From positions 20,760 to 84,759 of the forward strand of contig CAIKXA010000037.1 in the NCBI GenBank assembly GCA_903831295.1: a stretch of DNA of 64,000 bases, written 5' to 3'. The position numbers and the translations under genes were made by a program. The stretch comes from an uncultured bacterium (GTDB lineage Bacteria; Planctomycetota; Phycisphaerae; Phycisphaerales; SM1A02). This document shows, one piece after another, positions 37,148 to 46,524 of this stretch (position 1 is its first letter; each line of letters begins with the position of its first letter). The notes beneath the pieces are model-generated. The model worked only from the letters and a program-made list of their open reading frames with translations. It was not told the origin of the DNA and ran no database searches.

Positions 37148-38520
37148 GTGATCAAGTTGGTCATTCGGCAGGATTTGACGCCGATATTGTGGTGATTGGC
37201 GCGGGCGCCGCTGGCTTGATGAGCGCTATCCACGCTTCTCGCGCCGCACGACAAGAGTTCGCCAAAATTATCCCAACCACGGACACTCCCAAACTCACTG
37301 AAGCGCAAACACAAACCGCGGCTCGTATTGTTGTTCTTGACGGAGCGCCGCGCATTGGCATAAAGATTCTTGTGGCCGGAGGCGGTCGATGCAATGTCAC
37401 GCATCACGTGGTGCGCGAGCAAGATTACGCAGGCAGCACGCCCGCCGCAATTCGGCGCGTGCTGAGTCGCTTCACGGTTGCGGATTGTGTTGCGTTCTTC
37501 AATCAACTTGGAGTGGAGCTGAAACAAGAGGACACGGGAAAATTATTTCCTGTGACCGATGACGCGCACACCGTGCTCAACGCGCTGTTGCAAGCGGCGC
37601 GCGCGGTGGATGTGGATATTCGCTCGCCATTGCGCGTGCAAACAATTGCTCCCCTTGTCGATGGCGGCTTTGAAGTCTCTGGCCTATGGGGTTCATTGCG
37701 TGCGCGGCGCGTGGCTTTGTGCAGTGGCGGAAAAAGTTTGCCCAAATCTGGTTCGGATGGACTTGGTTTGGAGTTGGTCCAAAAACTTGGCCACAGTGTG
37801 ACGGAGCACGTGATTCCGTCGCTAGTTCCATTGGTTGCAAGCGCGCAACATTGGGTGCGCTCACTCAGCGGACTCACTTTAGATGCCGAAGTTCGCGTGG
37901 TTTCTGGCACCGGTAAGCGCATCACATCGTTCACAAACTCAATGTTGTTCACGCATTTCGGTTTGTCCGGGCCCGCGGTGCTGGACATTAGCCGCTACCT
38001 CATGATGGAGCGCACACGAGATGCTGCCGCGGCGTTGCAATTATCGTTCATGCCTGGATGCTCGCTTGAACAAGCCGACACGTGGTTGCTTGAAGCCAAA
38101 GCGCAAACCGTGCTGTCGCGCTTGCGGGAGAAACTACCTGAGCGCTTAGCAAAAACTTTATTGGAGGGCGCCGGCATCGCCTCCGATAGAACCCCCAAGC
38201 AACTTGAACGCGAACGCCGCCGCGCCTTGGCGCAACTTCTGTGCGGAGCGCCTGTTGAAATTGTTGGCGACCGCGGCTTCAGCCACGCCGAAGTCACCGC
38301 CGGCGGTGTGCCTCTGAGTGAAATGAATCTCGCCACCATGGAAAGCCGCAAATGTCCGGGTCTTTATATGGCCGGGGAGATCTTGGATGTGGACGGTCGC
38401 ATAGGTGGATTCAATTTTCAATGGGCTTGGGCGAGCGGATTTGTGGCTGGAATTTCCATGGCGTCTTCGCTGAATTCTTCACTAGACTTTCTGAAGCCAA
38501 ACAGTGAAAAAATCCGATAG
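37144..38520 (+). CDS. HI0933/BaiN-family flavoprotein
   Basis: A 458-residue FAD-dependent oxidoreductase. The Rossmann motif is IVVIGAGAAGLMSA near the start, with GGGRCNVTHHV typical of the HI0933 family and the closing motif EILDVDGRIGGFNFQWAWAS. I start it at ATG 37144 in an ATGA overlap with the Feo-linked small protein, so it belongs to the iron operon. The biological substrate is unknown; members have been linked to reduction of steroids and to disulfide or cell-envelope functions. It ends directly before the next gene. Confidence 0.92.
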   Translation: MSDQVGHSAGFDADIVVIGAGAAGLMSAIHASRAARQEFAKIIPTTDTPKLTEAQTQTAARIVVLDGAPRIGIKILVAGGGRCNVTHHVVREQDYAGSTPAAIRRVLSRFTVADCVAFFNQLGVELKQEDTGKLFPVTDDAHTVLNALLQAARAVDVDIRSPLRVQTIAPLVDGGFEVSGLWGSLRARRVALCSGGKSLPKSGSDGLGLELVQKLGHSVTEHVIPSLVPLVASAQHWVRSLSGLTLDAEVRVVSGTGKRITSFTNSMLFTHFGLSGPAVLDISRYLMMERTRDAAAALQLSFMPGCSLEQADTWLLEAKAQTVLSRLREKLPERLAKTLLEGAGIASDRTPKQLERERRRALAQLLCGAPVEIVGDRGFSHAEVTAGGVPLSEMNLATMESRKCPGLYMAGEILDVDGRIGGFNFQWAWASGFVAGISMASSLNSSLDFLKPNSEKIR

Positions 38521-40134
38521 ATGAACGTGTTTTTAGAAAATTTCAATCGTTGTGGCAAGCCGATAAATCATCGTTCGTTTGTCATTGGCAAATCGCGCCG
38601 TTCATCCTCCGCAATGATCCGCCGTGTTGGAGCGTGCCTCACGCTGTTCGCGGCAACAACTCTATTTGGAGCTGATTTAGCTTCCACAGTGAAAGCATTG
38701 GCGAACACCTCATCGCCCAAAAAAGGAACCACCGCCATCAGCGTGCGCGGCGAAGATGGAATTGAACTTGTGCGCATCAACTCCGATACCGCCATGTCGC
38801 CGGCGAGCAATGAAAAATTGCTCACCACTGGAGCGGCGCTGCGAATTCTTGGCGGAGACTTTGTATTTCAAACTCGTTTGCTGCGTGACGGAGATCGGTT
38901 GATCGCTGTTGGTGACGGCGATCCTTCATTCGCTGATCCAGAACTTCTGGCGGAAATGCTTCACACCAACAAGGATGGTCAACAGAGCAAAGGCATGACC
39001 CCGGAGTCATTGCTGGATCTTTGGGTGCAAGGCGCCAAGGATTCGGGCATGACCGAATGCGCCGAACTTGTGATTGACGACCGCATCTTTGATCGCAAAG
39101 GCGTGCATTCTGGATGGCCTGCGGACCAACTGAACGAGCACTACTGCGCGCCAGTTGGTGGAATCACATTCCATCTCAATCGCATTGATTTCTGGGCAAA
39201 ACCCACGGATCGCGGCGCGGACATTTGCAAGACAAGGCCCTGCAGCGATTTTGTTGCGATCGTGAACCACACCGCAAGGGTGAAAGGCAAGGAAGATGGC
39301 CTGTGGATCCAGCGCGACACCACCACGAACTCCTTCACGATCCGAGGTTTCTGCAATAAGCCACTTGAAGAACCAGTGAGCGTGGCGTTGACCGACTCTG
39401 CAAATTATTTCGCGCAACTTCTCGCGGAGCGTTTGACCAAGGGCGGTATTCCAGTCAAGTCGTATCGACTTGCATCTGAGATCGATCCAATTTCAACCGG
39501 CAAAATTGTTGGCCCAGTGATTCGAACTCCCATCGCCACGGTGTTGCGAAGGTGCAATGTAGACAGTCAGAATTTGTACGCCGAGTGCTTGCTCAAACGC
39601 GCCGGCTTTGCCGTGACACAGACGCCTGGCTCTTGGCTCAACGGTAGCGACGCTGTGGAAAAAATTGTCCGCACCCGCTTGGCTGACAAGGTGAATATCG
39701 ATTCGCTTGATTGCGTGGACGGCTCGGGTCTTTCCAAAGAGAACCGAGTGAGCGCCAGCATTTTAAGCGCATGGGTAGATGACTTGATCAGCGACAAGAA
39801 ATTGAGCGAGCCGTTCACCGACTCGCTCGCGGTGGGTGGCGAAAGCGGAACGGTGAAGAAAAGATTTCGCGATCTTGATGACCGAAAATTTTCCGTGCAT
39901 TGCAAAACCGGATACATCAACGGCGTCTGCGCGCTCTCAGGCGTGGTGAAATGCGTGAATGGCCATCACGCCACTTTCAGCGTGATTTGCAATGGATTTG
40001 AGGCCGGCGGCGTGACCAAAGCCAAGCAACTACAGGAGAGCGTGGTCAAGGCTACGGCGCAATATTTGGAGACACTTGCTCCAGTGGGCGCGGTGGTTTC
40101 ACCAAAGGTGCGTGAATCACTCGGCGGCGGTTGA
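38521..40134 (+). CDS. dacB: D-alanyl-D-alanine carboxypeptidase/endopeptidase, PBP4 type
   Basis: A 537-residue class C penicillin-binding protein. The serine motif is SPASNEKLLTTGAAL (Ser-x-x-Lys), a second motif is VDGSGLSKENRV and the third is CKTGYINGV (Lys-Thr-Gly). A hydrophobic signal lies at about residues 35-52 (VGACLTLFAATTLFG), after a long n-region, so a later start is possible. It trims peptidoglycan in the periplasm. The last 18 bases overlap the convergent scpA gene. Confidence 0.93.
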   Translation: MNVFLENFNRCGKPINHRSFVIGKSRRSSSAMIRRVGACLTLFAATTLFGADLASTVKALANTSSPKKGTTAISVRGEDGIELVRINSDTAMSPASNEKLLTTGAALRILGGDFVFQTRLLRDGDRLIAVGDGDPSFADPELLAEMLHTNKDGQQSKGMTPESLLDLWVQGAKDSGMTECAELVIDDRIFDRKGVHSGWPADQLNEHYCAPVGGITFHLNRIDFWAKPTDRGADICKTRPCSDFVAIVNHTARVKGKEDGLWIQRDTTTNSFTIRGFCNKPLEEPVSVALTDSANYFAQLLAERLTKGGIPVKSYRLASEIDPISTGKIVGPVIRTPIATVLRRCNVDSQNLYAECLLKRAGFAVTQTPGSWLNGSDAVEKIVRTRLADKVNIDSLDCVDGSGLSKENRVSASILSAWVDDLISDKKLSEPFTDSLAVGGESGTVKKRFRDLDDRKFSVHCKTGYINGVCALSGVVKCVNGHHATFSVICNGFEAGGVTKAKQLQESVVKATAQYLETLAPVGAVVSPKVRESLGGG

Positions 40135-40956
40135 AGAACTTTGAACGGACGCTGAAGTTGGCATGCCGCTGACGTCAACCAATTCCAACTCGATCGGCTC
40201 ACTGGCTTGAACTTGCCGAACGCGAATCCGTTGCTCTCGGGCCAATTCAAGCAACGCCAAGAACAAACCAATTCGATCCATGCGATTTCGCCCTTCGAAG
40301 ATGGCGTCGAGTCGCATGCGACGCTCAGGTGAGCGACCCAATCGATCGACAAGATCGTCTTGATGCAAACCAATCGGCGTGTCATCGAAAGTGACTTGGT
40401 GATTTCCAAGGCGCGTGAAATCCACGGCAAGCGTGATGCGCTCAAAGGCCTCGAGCAAATCCAGCAAATGCACATCGCCTATGTCAAGATCCTGCACATC
40501 TTCAACTGTGGTGGCCTCGCCATCAACCGCGGGAACTTCGCCAGCCACACCGGATGCCGTCCACCGTTTTGAAAATTCATCGCGCAGTGAATCAAGCGTT
40601 TCCGCGGCTGTTCGAAAGCGCTGATACGCCAATAATTGTTGCACCAATTCACGGCGCGGGTCCTCGTGCAACGAAGCATCCGGAAGAATCTGCGCCTCGT
40701 CATGCTCTGGCTTGGGCGAAAGCATTCGGCTCTTCATTTCCACCAACGTGGCCGCAAGCACCAGAAATTCGCCAGCTTGCTCCACATCCATCTCGTCGCT
40801 TGTCTTGAGCACCTCAAGATATTGAGTTGTGATGGCCGCAATCGGAATATCGTGAATATCAACTTCCGAGCGCCTAATTAAAAACAAAAGCAGATCAAGC
40901 GGCCCTTCAAATGCCGAAAGTTTGACTTGATATTCGTCAAGGATTGCCACTGCCAA
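40117..40956 (-). CDS. scpA: Segregation and condensation protein ScpA
   Basis: A 279-residue kleisin. The N-terminus shows the signature LSAFEGPLDLLLFLIRRSE, DIPIAAITTQYLEVL, and LVLAATLVEMKSRML; the C-terminus ends in a winged-helix (IGLFLALLELAREQRI). ScpA bridges SMC heads in chromosome condensation. No scpB or smc gene is in the window. It converges with dacB, overlapping by 18 bases, and diverges from the isomerase gene by 42 bases. Confidence 0.93.
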   Translation of the reverse strand: MAVAILDEYQVKLSAFEGPLDLLLFLIRRSEVDIHDIPIAAITTQYLEVLKTSDEMDVEQAGEFLVLAATLVEMKSRMLSPKPEHDEAQILPDASLHEDPRRELVQQLLAYQRFRTAAETLDSLRDEFSKRWTASGVAGEVPAVDGEATTVEDVQDLDIGDVHLLDLLEAFERITLAVDFTRLGNHQVTFDDTPIGLHQDDLVDRLGRSPERRMRLDAIFEGRNRMDRIGLFLALLELAREQRIRVRQVQASEPIELELVDVSGMPTSASVQSSSTAAE

Positions 40957-40998
40957 ACTGTACCAAAATCGTCCTTTATTTTCGCTATCATTTTGTGC

Positions 40999-42012
40999 AT
41001 GACCGAAAAGATTGTGAACGACGAGGCAGCATTTATTTCAGATGTGCTTCGTTCCGAGGCCGAGGCCATCACGCGCCTTGCCGTTCGCGTTTCACACAAC
41101 AGTCCTGATTCGTTGGACTTTGCTAAGGCCATTGATTTAATCTGCGCATGCGACGGGCATGTTGTGGTGAGCGGCATGGGAAAATCCGGTCTGATTGGCA
41201 GCAAACTTTCCGCAACTTTCGCCAGCCTAGGACAGCCAAGTCATTTTGTGCATCCCGCGGAGGCGGTTCATGGCGACCTCGGTCGCATTCGCTCCAACGA
41301 TGTTGTCCTACTGCTTTCCTACAGCGGTGAAACTGAGGAACTTCTCAACTTCGCGGCGATCCTGAAGGCTGATGGCGTGGCGGGAATTGGAATTTCAAAG
41401 CACGCCCAAACCAATCTGGCCAAGATTTCAACTGTGCATATTTCGCTGGGCGACATCGAGGAGGCCTGTCCATTGAATTTGGCCCCCACCGCCACAACCG
41501 CCACCATGCTTGCGGCGGGCGACGCGTTGGCGTTGGCCGTGGCGCGCCGGCGCAATTTCAAGGCCGATGACTTTCACAAGATTCACCCGGGCGGAATGCT
41601 GGGAATTGGCCTTCGACCAGTCAGCGAGGCGCTGCGCTTTCAAGTGGGAAAGAATCTCACATGCGTTGCGTTGACGGCCACCATGAAAAGCGCGCTGCAA
41701 TCCTGCGGTGACGGACGACGCTCGGGCGCTTTGATGGTTGTGGATTCACACGGACGCCTTGCGGGCATTTTGACCGATGGCGATGTGCGCCGATTGATCA
41801 ACAATTTTGGCGCGGCCGCGTTGGAAAAACCAATCGCTGATTGCATGACCAAACATCCGCGCTGCTTGCCCGCGCAATCCTTGGTGCGCGACGCGGTGCG
41901 AATGATCCGCGAATTGCGCGTGGATGAATTGCCCGTTGTGGACACCGATGGCAAACCGATTGGCTTGATTGACATTCAGGATTTGATCGCGCTGAAAGTT
42001 GTTCGGGACTAA
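40999..42012 (+). CDS. kdsD: Arabinose-5-phosphate isomerase (KpsF/GutQ/KdsD family)
   Basis: A 337-residue enzyme with an N-terminal SIS domain (VVSGMGKSGLIGSKLSATF, LLSYSGETEELLN, CPLNLAPTATTATML) and two CBS domains (about 210-335). It converts ribulose-5-phosphate to arabinose-5-phosphate, the first step toward Kdo, which implies lipopolysaccharide. The start at ATG 40999 gives the usual length. It is three bases before the STAS gene in the same direction. Confidence 0.94.
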   Translation: MTEKIVNDEAAFISDVLRSEAEAITRLAVRVSHNSPDSLDFAKAIDLICACDGHVVVSGMGKSGLIGSKLSATFASLGQPSHFVHPAEAVHGDLGRIRSNDVVLLLSYSGETEELLNFAAILKADGVAGIGISKHAQTNLAKISTVHISLGDIEEACPLNLAPTATTATMLAAGDALALAVARRRNFKADDFHKIHPGGMLGIGLRPVSEALRFQVGKNLTCVALTATMKSALQSCGDGRRSGALMVVDSHGRLAGILTDGDVRRLINNFGAAALEKPIADCMTKHPRCLPAQSLVRDAVRMIRELRVDELPVVDTDGKPIGLIDIQDLIALKVVRD

Positions 42013-42015
42013 AAA

Positions 42016-42363
42016 ATGCAGACATACATCACCGAGCGAGATGGTTTGATTTTGGTTGTCGCGGCCGACGGCGGATTGAACCGCGGCACGGCTCAGCAAT
42101 TGATAGAGGAAATTTCCAAGCATGTTGAAAGTGGCGCCACGCAAGTCGTGGTTGATTGCGCCAAGCTTGAAATTTTGTCCAGCATGGGTCTTGGAGCCCT
42201 GCTGCAAATCCACAACAAGCTTAAGAAGCAGGGCGCGCAAGTTCGCTTGTGCGGACTTCGCAGTTTGATGGTGCAAGCCATATTGATTTCACGGCTGGAC
42301 AAGATCTTTGAGGTCTATCCAGACGTCAACGCGGCTAAAATTTCGTTCCGCCCCCTTTCCTAG
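42016..42363 (+). CDS. STAS-domain protein (anti-anti-sigma-factor type)
   Basis: A 115-residue stand-alone STAS domain. The phosphorylation loop is conserved (KLEILSSMGLGALLQI), and the second half is KKQGAQVRLCGLRSLM. Such proteins are phosphorylated by Ser kinases and reactivated by PP2C/SpoIIE phosphatases in partner-switching systems. It follows the arabinose-5-phosphate isomerase by three bases with no visible ribosome-binding site. No kinase gene is near; the phosphatase at 5521 is the only candidate partner in the window. Confidence 0.9.
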   Translation: MQTYITERDGLILVVAADGGLNRGTAQQLIEEISKHVESGATQVVVDCAKLEILSSMGLGALLQIHNKLKKQGAQVRLCGLRSLMVQAILISRLDKIFEVYPDVNAAKISFRPLS

Positions 42364-42381
42364 CCAAATTCAGCCAATACA

Positions 42382-42443
42382 CGCCACTTGTGGCGGCACA
42401 CAATGCTCCCCACAAGATGCTGTGGAGAGACCGCATACGGTCT
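42382..42443 (+). other. Cluster of short inverted repeats in intergenic region
   Basis: Two hairpins lie downstream of the STAS gene: CGCCAC/GTGGCG (42382-42395, two-base loop) and AGACCG-CATA-CGGTCT (42428-42443). A weaker CCACA/TGTGG pair lies between them. No T-run follows the last stem directly, so it may be a structured leader of the small gene at 42538, or a weak terminator. Confidence 0.4.
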
Positions 42444-42537
42444 TGAAATTTATTTCGTGATACAAAAAAATTGTGCGGCAAGCGACGCGCTTGGTTCGAT
42501 GAAGGTTCACGCCAATTCGGCAAGGAGCGCAACGCAC

Positions 42538-42741
42538 ATGCAAAGCAAAGAACAACTGATCGAATGTATTCAACGTATCAACCCTTCGGCTCTGCGTGAA
42601 TTTTTATCATCATTTGATTGGCATGCGCTTCGTAGATATCTAGATCATTTGAGCATGACGCTTGAGCCGCGCGGTGTGGATAGCCACTGGACGCGCTTGG
42701 GCGACACTCCTGCAGTTGTGTGGCGGCGGTCCGCGGCTTGA
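42538..42741 (+). CDS. Small conserved hypothetical protein
   Basis: A 67-residue protein (INPSALREFLSSFDWHALRR; DSHWTRLGDTPAVVW at the end). The start is supported by a strong AAGGAG ribosome-binding site ten bases upstream; ATG 42499 is an alternative. It has no membrane segment and is charged and mainly helical. From memory, similar short proteins occur in related planctomycetes. It lies between two signalling genes (STAS and receiver), but is separated from each by a gap. Confidence 0.65.
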   Translation: MQSKEQLIECIQRINPSALREFLSSFDWHALRRYLDHLSMTLEPRGVDSHWTRLGDTPAVVWRRSAA

Positions 42742-42799
42742 CTCCCAAAGACCGCCGTCCCACCAACCTTATCGCGGAAATTTATTTATAAAAGTATTT

Positions 42800-43279
42800 T
42801 TATAGACGCGGATTTCGCAGCAACGCTTCAACGCGTCGCTTGAGCAAGCGCACGCGCAACAAACTGCGCACGCGGGTGATCAATTCCAACTTGTTCACCG
42901 GCTTGGTGAGAAAATCATCGCAACCGCATTCCACGGCGCGCTCAAAATCACCCACCTCGTTCAGCGCAGTCACCATGATGATCACGGTGTCGCGCAACGC
43001 TGAATCCTGCTTGATTTTGCGGCATACTTCAAAGCCGCTCATGCGCGGCATCATCACGTCCAGCAAAATTAAATCCGGCTTGCAACGCGCCACGGCTTCA
43101 ATGGCCTCAACGCCGTCGTGCGCGGTCTCCAACTTGCACTCCAGCGATTCCAACCACGCCTGCATCAACTCCACATTTTGCAGATTGTCATCCACCAACA
43201 AAAGAACCGCGCTTCTGAGTTCTTCGCTTGAGGGCTCGCGTTCGATGGCTTGTTCCAATTCATCTTGCGGTGTGGGCAT
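42800..43279 (-). CDS. Response regulator receiver protein
   Basis: A 159-residue single receiver domain. The acidic pair is in VLLLVDDNLQNVEL, the phosphorylated Asp in LILLDVMMPRMSGFEV, and the Lys in DFLTKPVNKLEL. A charged leader (~25 residues) and a basic C-terminal helix (~25 residues) flank the domain. There is no output domain, so it acts by protein contact, like CheY or DivK. No cognate kinase is adjacent; the hybrid CheA at 2128 is one possible partner. Confidence 0.92.
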   Translation of the reverse strand: MPTPQDELEQAIEREPSSEELRSAVLLLVDDNLQNVELMQAWLESLECKLETAHDGVEAIEAVARCKPDLILLDVMMPRMSGFEVCRKIKQDSALRDTVIIMVTALNEVGDFERAVECGCDDFLTKPVNKLELITRVRSLLRVRLLKRRVEALLRNPRL

Positions 43280-43334
43280 GGATGTATCTTAGCTTGGGCT
43301 GAAGGTTTCATGCGCGGCGCGAAAATCGCCTAGT

Positions 43335-46300
43335 TCAACGAGGTTTGCTTGATATGCCTGCGCTTTGCGTCGCTAATAATTTCGCCACAAGTTCAATCGG
43401 ATGCAGTGGCTGCGCGCTGGTGCCATCTCTAATTTGATGGCGGCAACTTGTGCCCGAGGCAACCACCACGGAGTCAGGCGCGCAACGAATCGCAGGGAAC
43501 AATGATTGCTCGCCTATTTGCATTGACAAGTCATAGCGATGCTTGGCAAAACCGAAAGAGCCCGCCATGCCGCAGCAACCAGAGTCAAGTGCGTTGAGTC
43601 GATCTCCAAAAATTCGTCGAAGCAACCGAGCGCCGGATTCATTGCCCCACAGCGCTTTTTGATGACAATGACCGTGAAAAATCACGGTTTCATTTCCAAA
43701 GGGTATAGCTGGCTTGCGTGGATGGTCTTCCCATCGAGCCTCAAGAAACTCCTCCACCAACATGCTGCGTGCCGCCAACTCATTCAGTTGCTTGACGTCC
43801 AAGCCCATGTTGAGATCCAGCCAATCATCTTTGATCGCGCTCAAGCATGATGGCTCCAAAGCAAGTAATGCCACGGCATTCTCTTTGTTCAAAGTGGACA
43901 AAAGATTTTTGGCGGTTTGAGCGCAAGTACGAGAGGCCTCCGCCAACATTCCAACACTGATCAATGTTCGTCCACAACAACCCGCGTCAGGCATCACCAC
44001 GCGGTACCCAAACGCCTCCAACAACTCAACAGCGTGGCGAGCGATATGTGTCTCTGAAAAATTAGTGAAGCAATCGGCGAACAGCAACACGGTTGGCCGC
44101 GCCACGGACCGACCTTCACTGGATTCGTTCATTGCACTGTTGATGGAATGTGTGGCGGCATTGACCGCGCGATTTTTACGCGCCACCCAACGATGCGTTG
44201 CGGGACCAAATCCAGGAACGGTTCGAGCCGCATGAAAGCCAAGCGTGGAACGAATCACGCTTGCAAGCGGCGTGTATTGAAGCAATGCGTTGGCGATGGG
44301 CCACACGCGCGACCCTATGCGATTTGCCTTGCGAATACGCCCAATCAAGCGGGTTGCAAAGGGAATTTTTCCACGCGCGGCAAATTCTTGCGCCTGAAAT
44401 TCCGCCTTCATTTTTGAGATGTCCACATTGCTGGGGCATTCACTTTGACACGCCTTGCATGAAAGGCACAGATCAAGCGTGGCTTTGGTTTCTGGATCGC
44501 TCCAGATCTGGCCCGGAGAACTGATTTCATCCGGTGCGTTCATCTGCCCCGACAGCGCCAGGCGAAGCGCGTTGCCGCGACCGCGCGTGGAATGGCGCTC
44601 ATCAAGCGTTGCACGGTACGAGGGACACATCACGCCGGAAGGTTGAGTTTTGCGGCACAAGCCCGCGCCGTTGCACGACTGAACCGCGTGATCAAATCCA
44701 TGTTCTTTTTCAAATCTGAAAAATGTATTTGTAGTTTGAATTTCAATCTCTTGATCAAGGGGCTTCACACGCAACGCCCGCATGATCTGGGATGGATCGC
44801 CAGTGGTGATCAAGTTGCCCGGGTTCATCAAGCCAACGGGATCAAAAATGTTTTTTACTTGGCGAAAGAGTTCGCACAATTTCTGTCCAAGCACTCGATC
44901 AAGCAATGGCGTGCGCAAACGTCCGTCGCCATGCTCGCCGGAAAGCGCCCCGCCATATTTCGCCACCAAGTCGGCAACCTCAACGGCGATCGATGTGATC
45001 TGCGCGCGGTCGGCCTCGGTGGTGATTTTCACCAACGGTCGAATGTGCAAACACCCCACGCTGGCGTGCGCGTAATAGGCCGCCGTGGTTCCATGTCGCG
45101 TCACAATTGCCTTAAAATCCCGTACGAAATCCAGTAATTTGCTTGGATCAACCGCCGTGTCCTCCACGAAAGTCATGGGCTTTCTATCGCCGGGAATATT
45201 GTGCAGCAACGGCTCGCCAGCCTTGCGCAATTTCCACGCCGAAGCGATGGACTTGGGCGTGAGATAGCGCTGCATTGGGGCGCCAGGAACCACCGCCGCC
45301 AACGAATCAAACGAGGCGTTCAAATCCAACTCCGTTTCGCCTTGATATTCCACATACATCACCGCGCCCAATTTGCCACTGGCTGGCTTGGGCATTAAGT
45401 CCACGTAGTGGGTGTACTCCGTATTGTCACGCGCGGCATCTAGAACAACTTCATCGATCAACTCAACGGCGCTTGGCTTGGTGTTGATCATGCCCATTAA
45501 TGGCGTAAGCGCGTCCTCAATACTTGTAAAACCAATGATGGCCAAGCCCGTGCGCTTGGGCTTGGGAACAATTTTCAGCGTGGCTTGCATCATCACCGCC
45601 AACGTGCCTTCTGATCCACATAACAGTTGCGCCAAATTCACCCGGTCAAATGTGCCTGGAGTGCTGGCGTGGAGTTGTTGCAGCAGAATATCAATGTTGT
45701 AGCCGTCCACGTGGCGCATTATTTTTGGAATGCGTTTGTGAATCTCATCGGCAAGCGGCAGAACAATCTCCGCCAAACGCCGCGCCAAGAGAGTTTGCGC
45801 GGGATCGCTATCGCATGAACCTTGGAACAATTTCAACACGGCTCCCTCGGCGGTGACCACGGTCATGGCGATCACATTTTCAACAGTGCGCCCATACAAA
45901 ATACTGCGTGCGCCCGCCGAATTATTGCCAATCATGCCTCCCAGGGTTGCGTGGCTACTGGTTGCAACATCGGGTCCAAACATCATGCCATGCGGGCTAA
46001 GCGCCGCGTTGAGTTGATCAAGCGTCACTCCAGGCTCCACCGTGACGGTGCGGGCGGCCACATTTATTTCGCTTATACCGCGGCAACGCGCGCTCATGTC
46101 CATCATCAGCGCTTGGTTCACGCATTGCCCGGCCAAACTTGTTCCACCGCCTCGTGGCAACATTGGAATATTTCTCGCTCGGCAATAGCGCACAATGTCA
46201 ACGGCGCATTCGGGTCGATTGAGAATCACCACGCCAATTGGTTCAACTTGATACATGCTTGCGTCGGTGGCGTACAGCATGCGATCGTGTTTTTCAAAAC

Positions 46301-46373
46301 GCACCTCACCAACGTTCATACTTCGCAAATCATTGACAGCGTTTTGGCGCAACTGAGAGAGAGTGGCGAACAT
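43335..46373 (-). CDS. FAD and Fe-S dehydrogenase, YdiJ-like (D-2-hydroxyglutarate/D-lactate type)
   Basis: A protein of about 1,012 residues with an N-terminal FAD-binding domain (PMLPRGGGTSLAGQ), an FAD-linked oxidase C-terminal domain, two Fe-S motifs (CNGAGLCRKTQ and CLSCKACQSECPSN), and C-terminal cysteine-rich CCG domains (DAGCCGRTL, LDSGCCGMAGSFG). This is the architecture and length of E. coli YdiJ, which oxidises D-2-hydroxyglutarate; D-lactate or glycolate oxidation are alternatives. The start is uncertain: ATG 46373 fits the family, while a TTG at 46430 adds 19 residues. Confidence 0.9.
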   Translation of the reverse strand: MFATLSQLRQNAVNDLRSMNVGEVRFEKHDRMLYATDASMYQVEPIGVVILNRPECAVDIVRYCRARNIPMLPRGGGTSLAGQCVNQALMMDMSARCRGISEINVAARTVTVEPGVTLDQLNAALSPHGMMFGPDVATSSHATLGGMIGNNSAGARSILYGRTVENVIAMTVVTAEGAVLKLFQGSCDSDPAQTLLARRLAEIVLPLADEIHKRIPKIMRHVDGYNIDILLQQLHASTPGTFDRVNLAQLLCGSEGTLAVMMQATLKIVPKPKRTGLAIIGFTSIEDALTPLMGMINTKPSAVELIDEVVLDAARDNTEYTHYVDLMPKPASGKLGAVMYVEYQGETELDLNASFDSLAAVVPGAPMQRYLTPKSIASAWKLRKAGEPLLHNIPGDRKPMTFVEDTAVDPSKLLDFVRDFKAIVTRHGTTAAYYAHASVGCLHIRPLVKITTEADRAQITSIAVEVADLVAKYGGALSGEHGDGRLRTPLLDRVLGQKLCELFRQVKNIFDPVGLMNPGNLITTGDPSQIMRALRVKPLDQEIEIQTTNTFFRFEKEHGFDHAVQSCNGAGLCRKTQPSGVMCPSYRATLDERHSTRGRGNALRLALSGQMNAPDEISSPGQIWSDPETKATLDLCLSCKACQSECPSNVDISKMKAEFQAQEFAARGKIPFATRLIGRIRKANRIGSRVWPIANALLQYTPLASVIRSTLGFHAARTVPGFGPATHRWVARKNRAVNAATHSINSAMNESSEGRSVARPTVLLFADCFTNFSETHIARHAVELLEAFGYRVVMPDAGCCGRTLISVGMLAEASRTCAQTAKNLLSTLNKENAVALLALEPSCLSAIKDDWLDLNMGLDVKQLNELAARSMLVEEFLEARWEDHPRKPAIPFGNETVIFHGHCHQKALWGNESGARLLRRIFGDRLNALDSGCCGMAGSFGFAKHRYDLSMQIGEQSLFPAIRCAPDSVVVASGTSCRHQIRDGTSAQPLHPIELVAKLLATQSAGISSKPR

Positions 46374-46524
46374 TGGCAAATGAATCGCCGATGCGGAATC
46401 AGAAATAGATTGATCGTGGACCTTCTTCAAGACGACACAATACTAGTTGGCTTGTTGGCATCAGGGATTGACTTCAATCCCACATTCGAATCTGGCATTT
46501 GCTTTGGCTGCCAAAAATTTCAGG

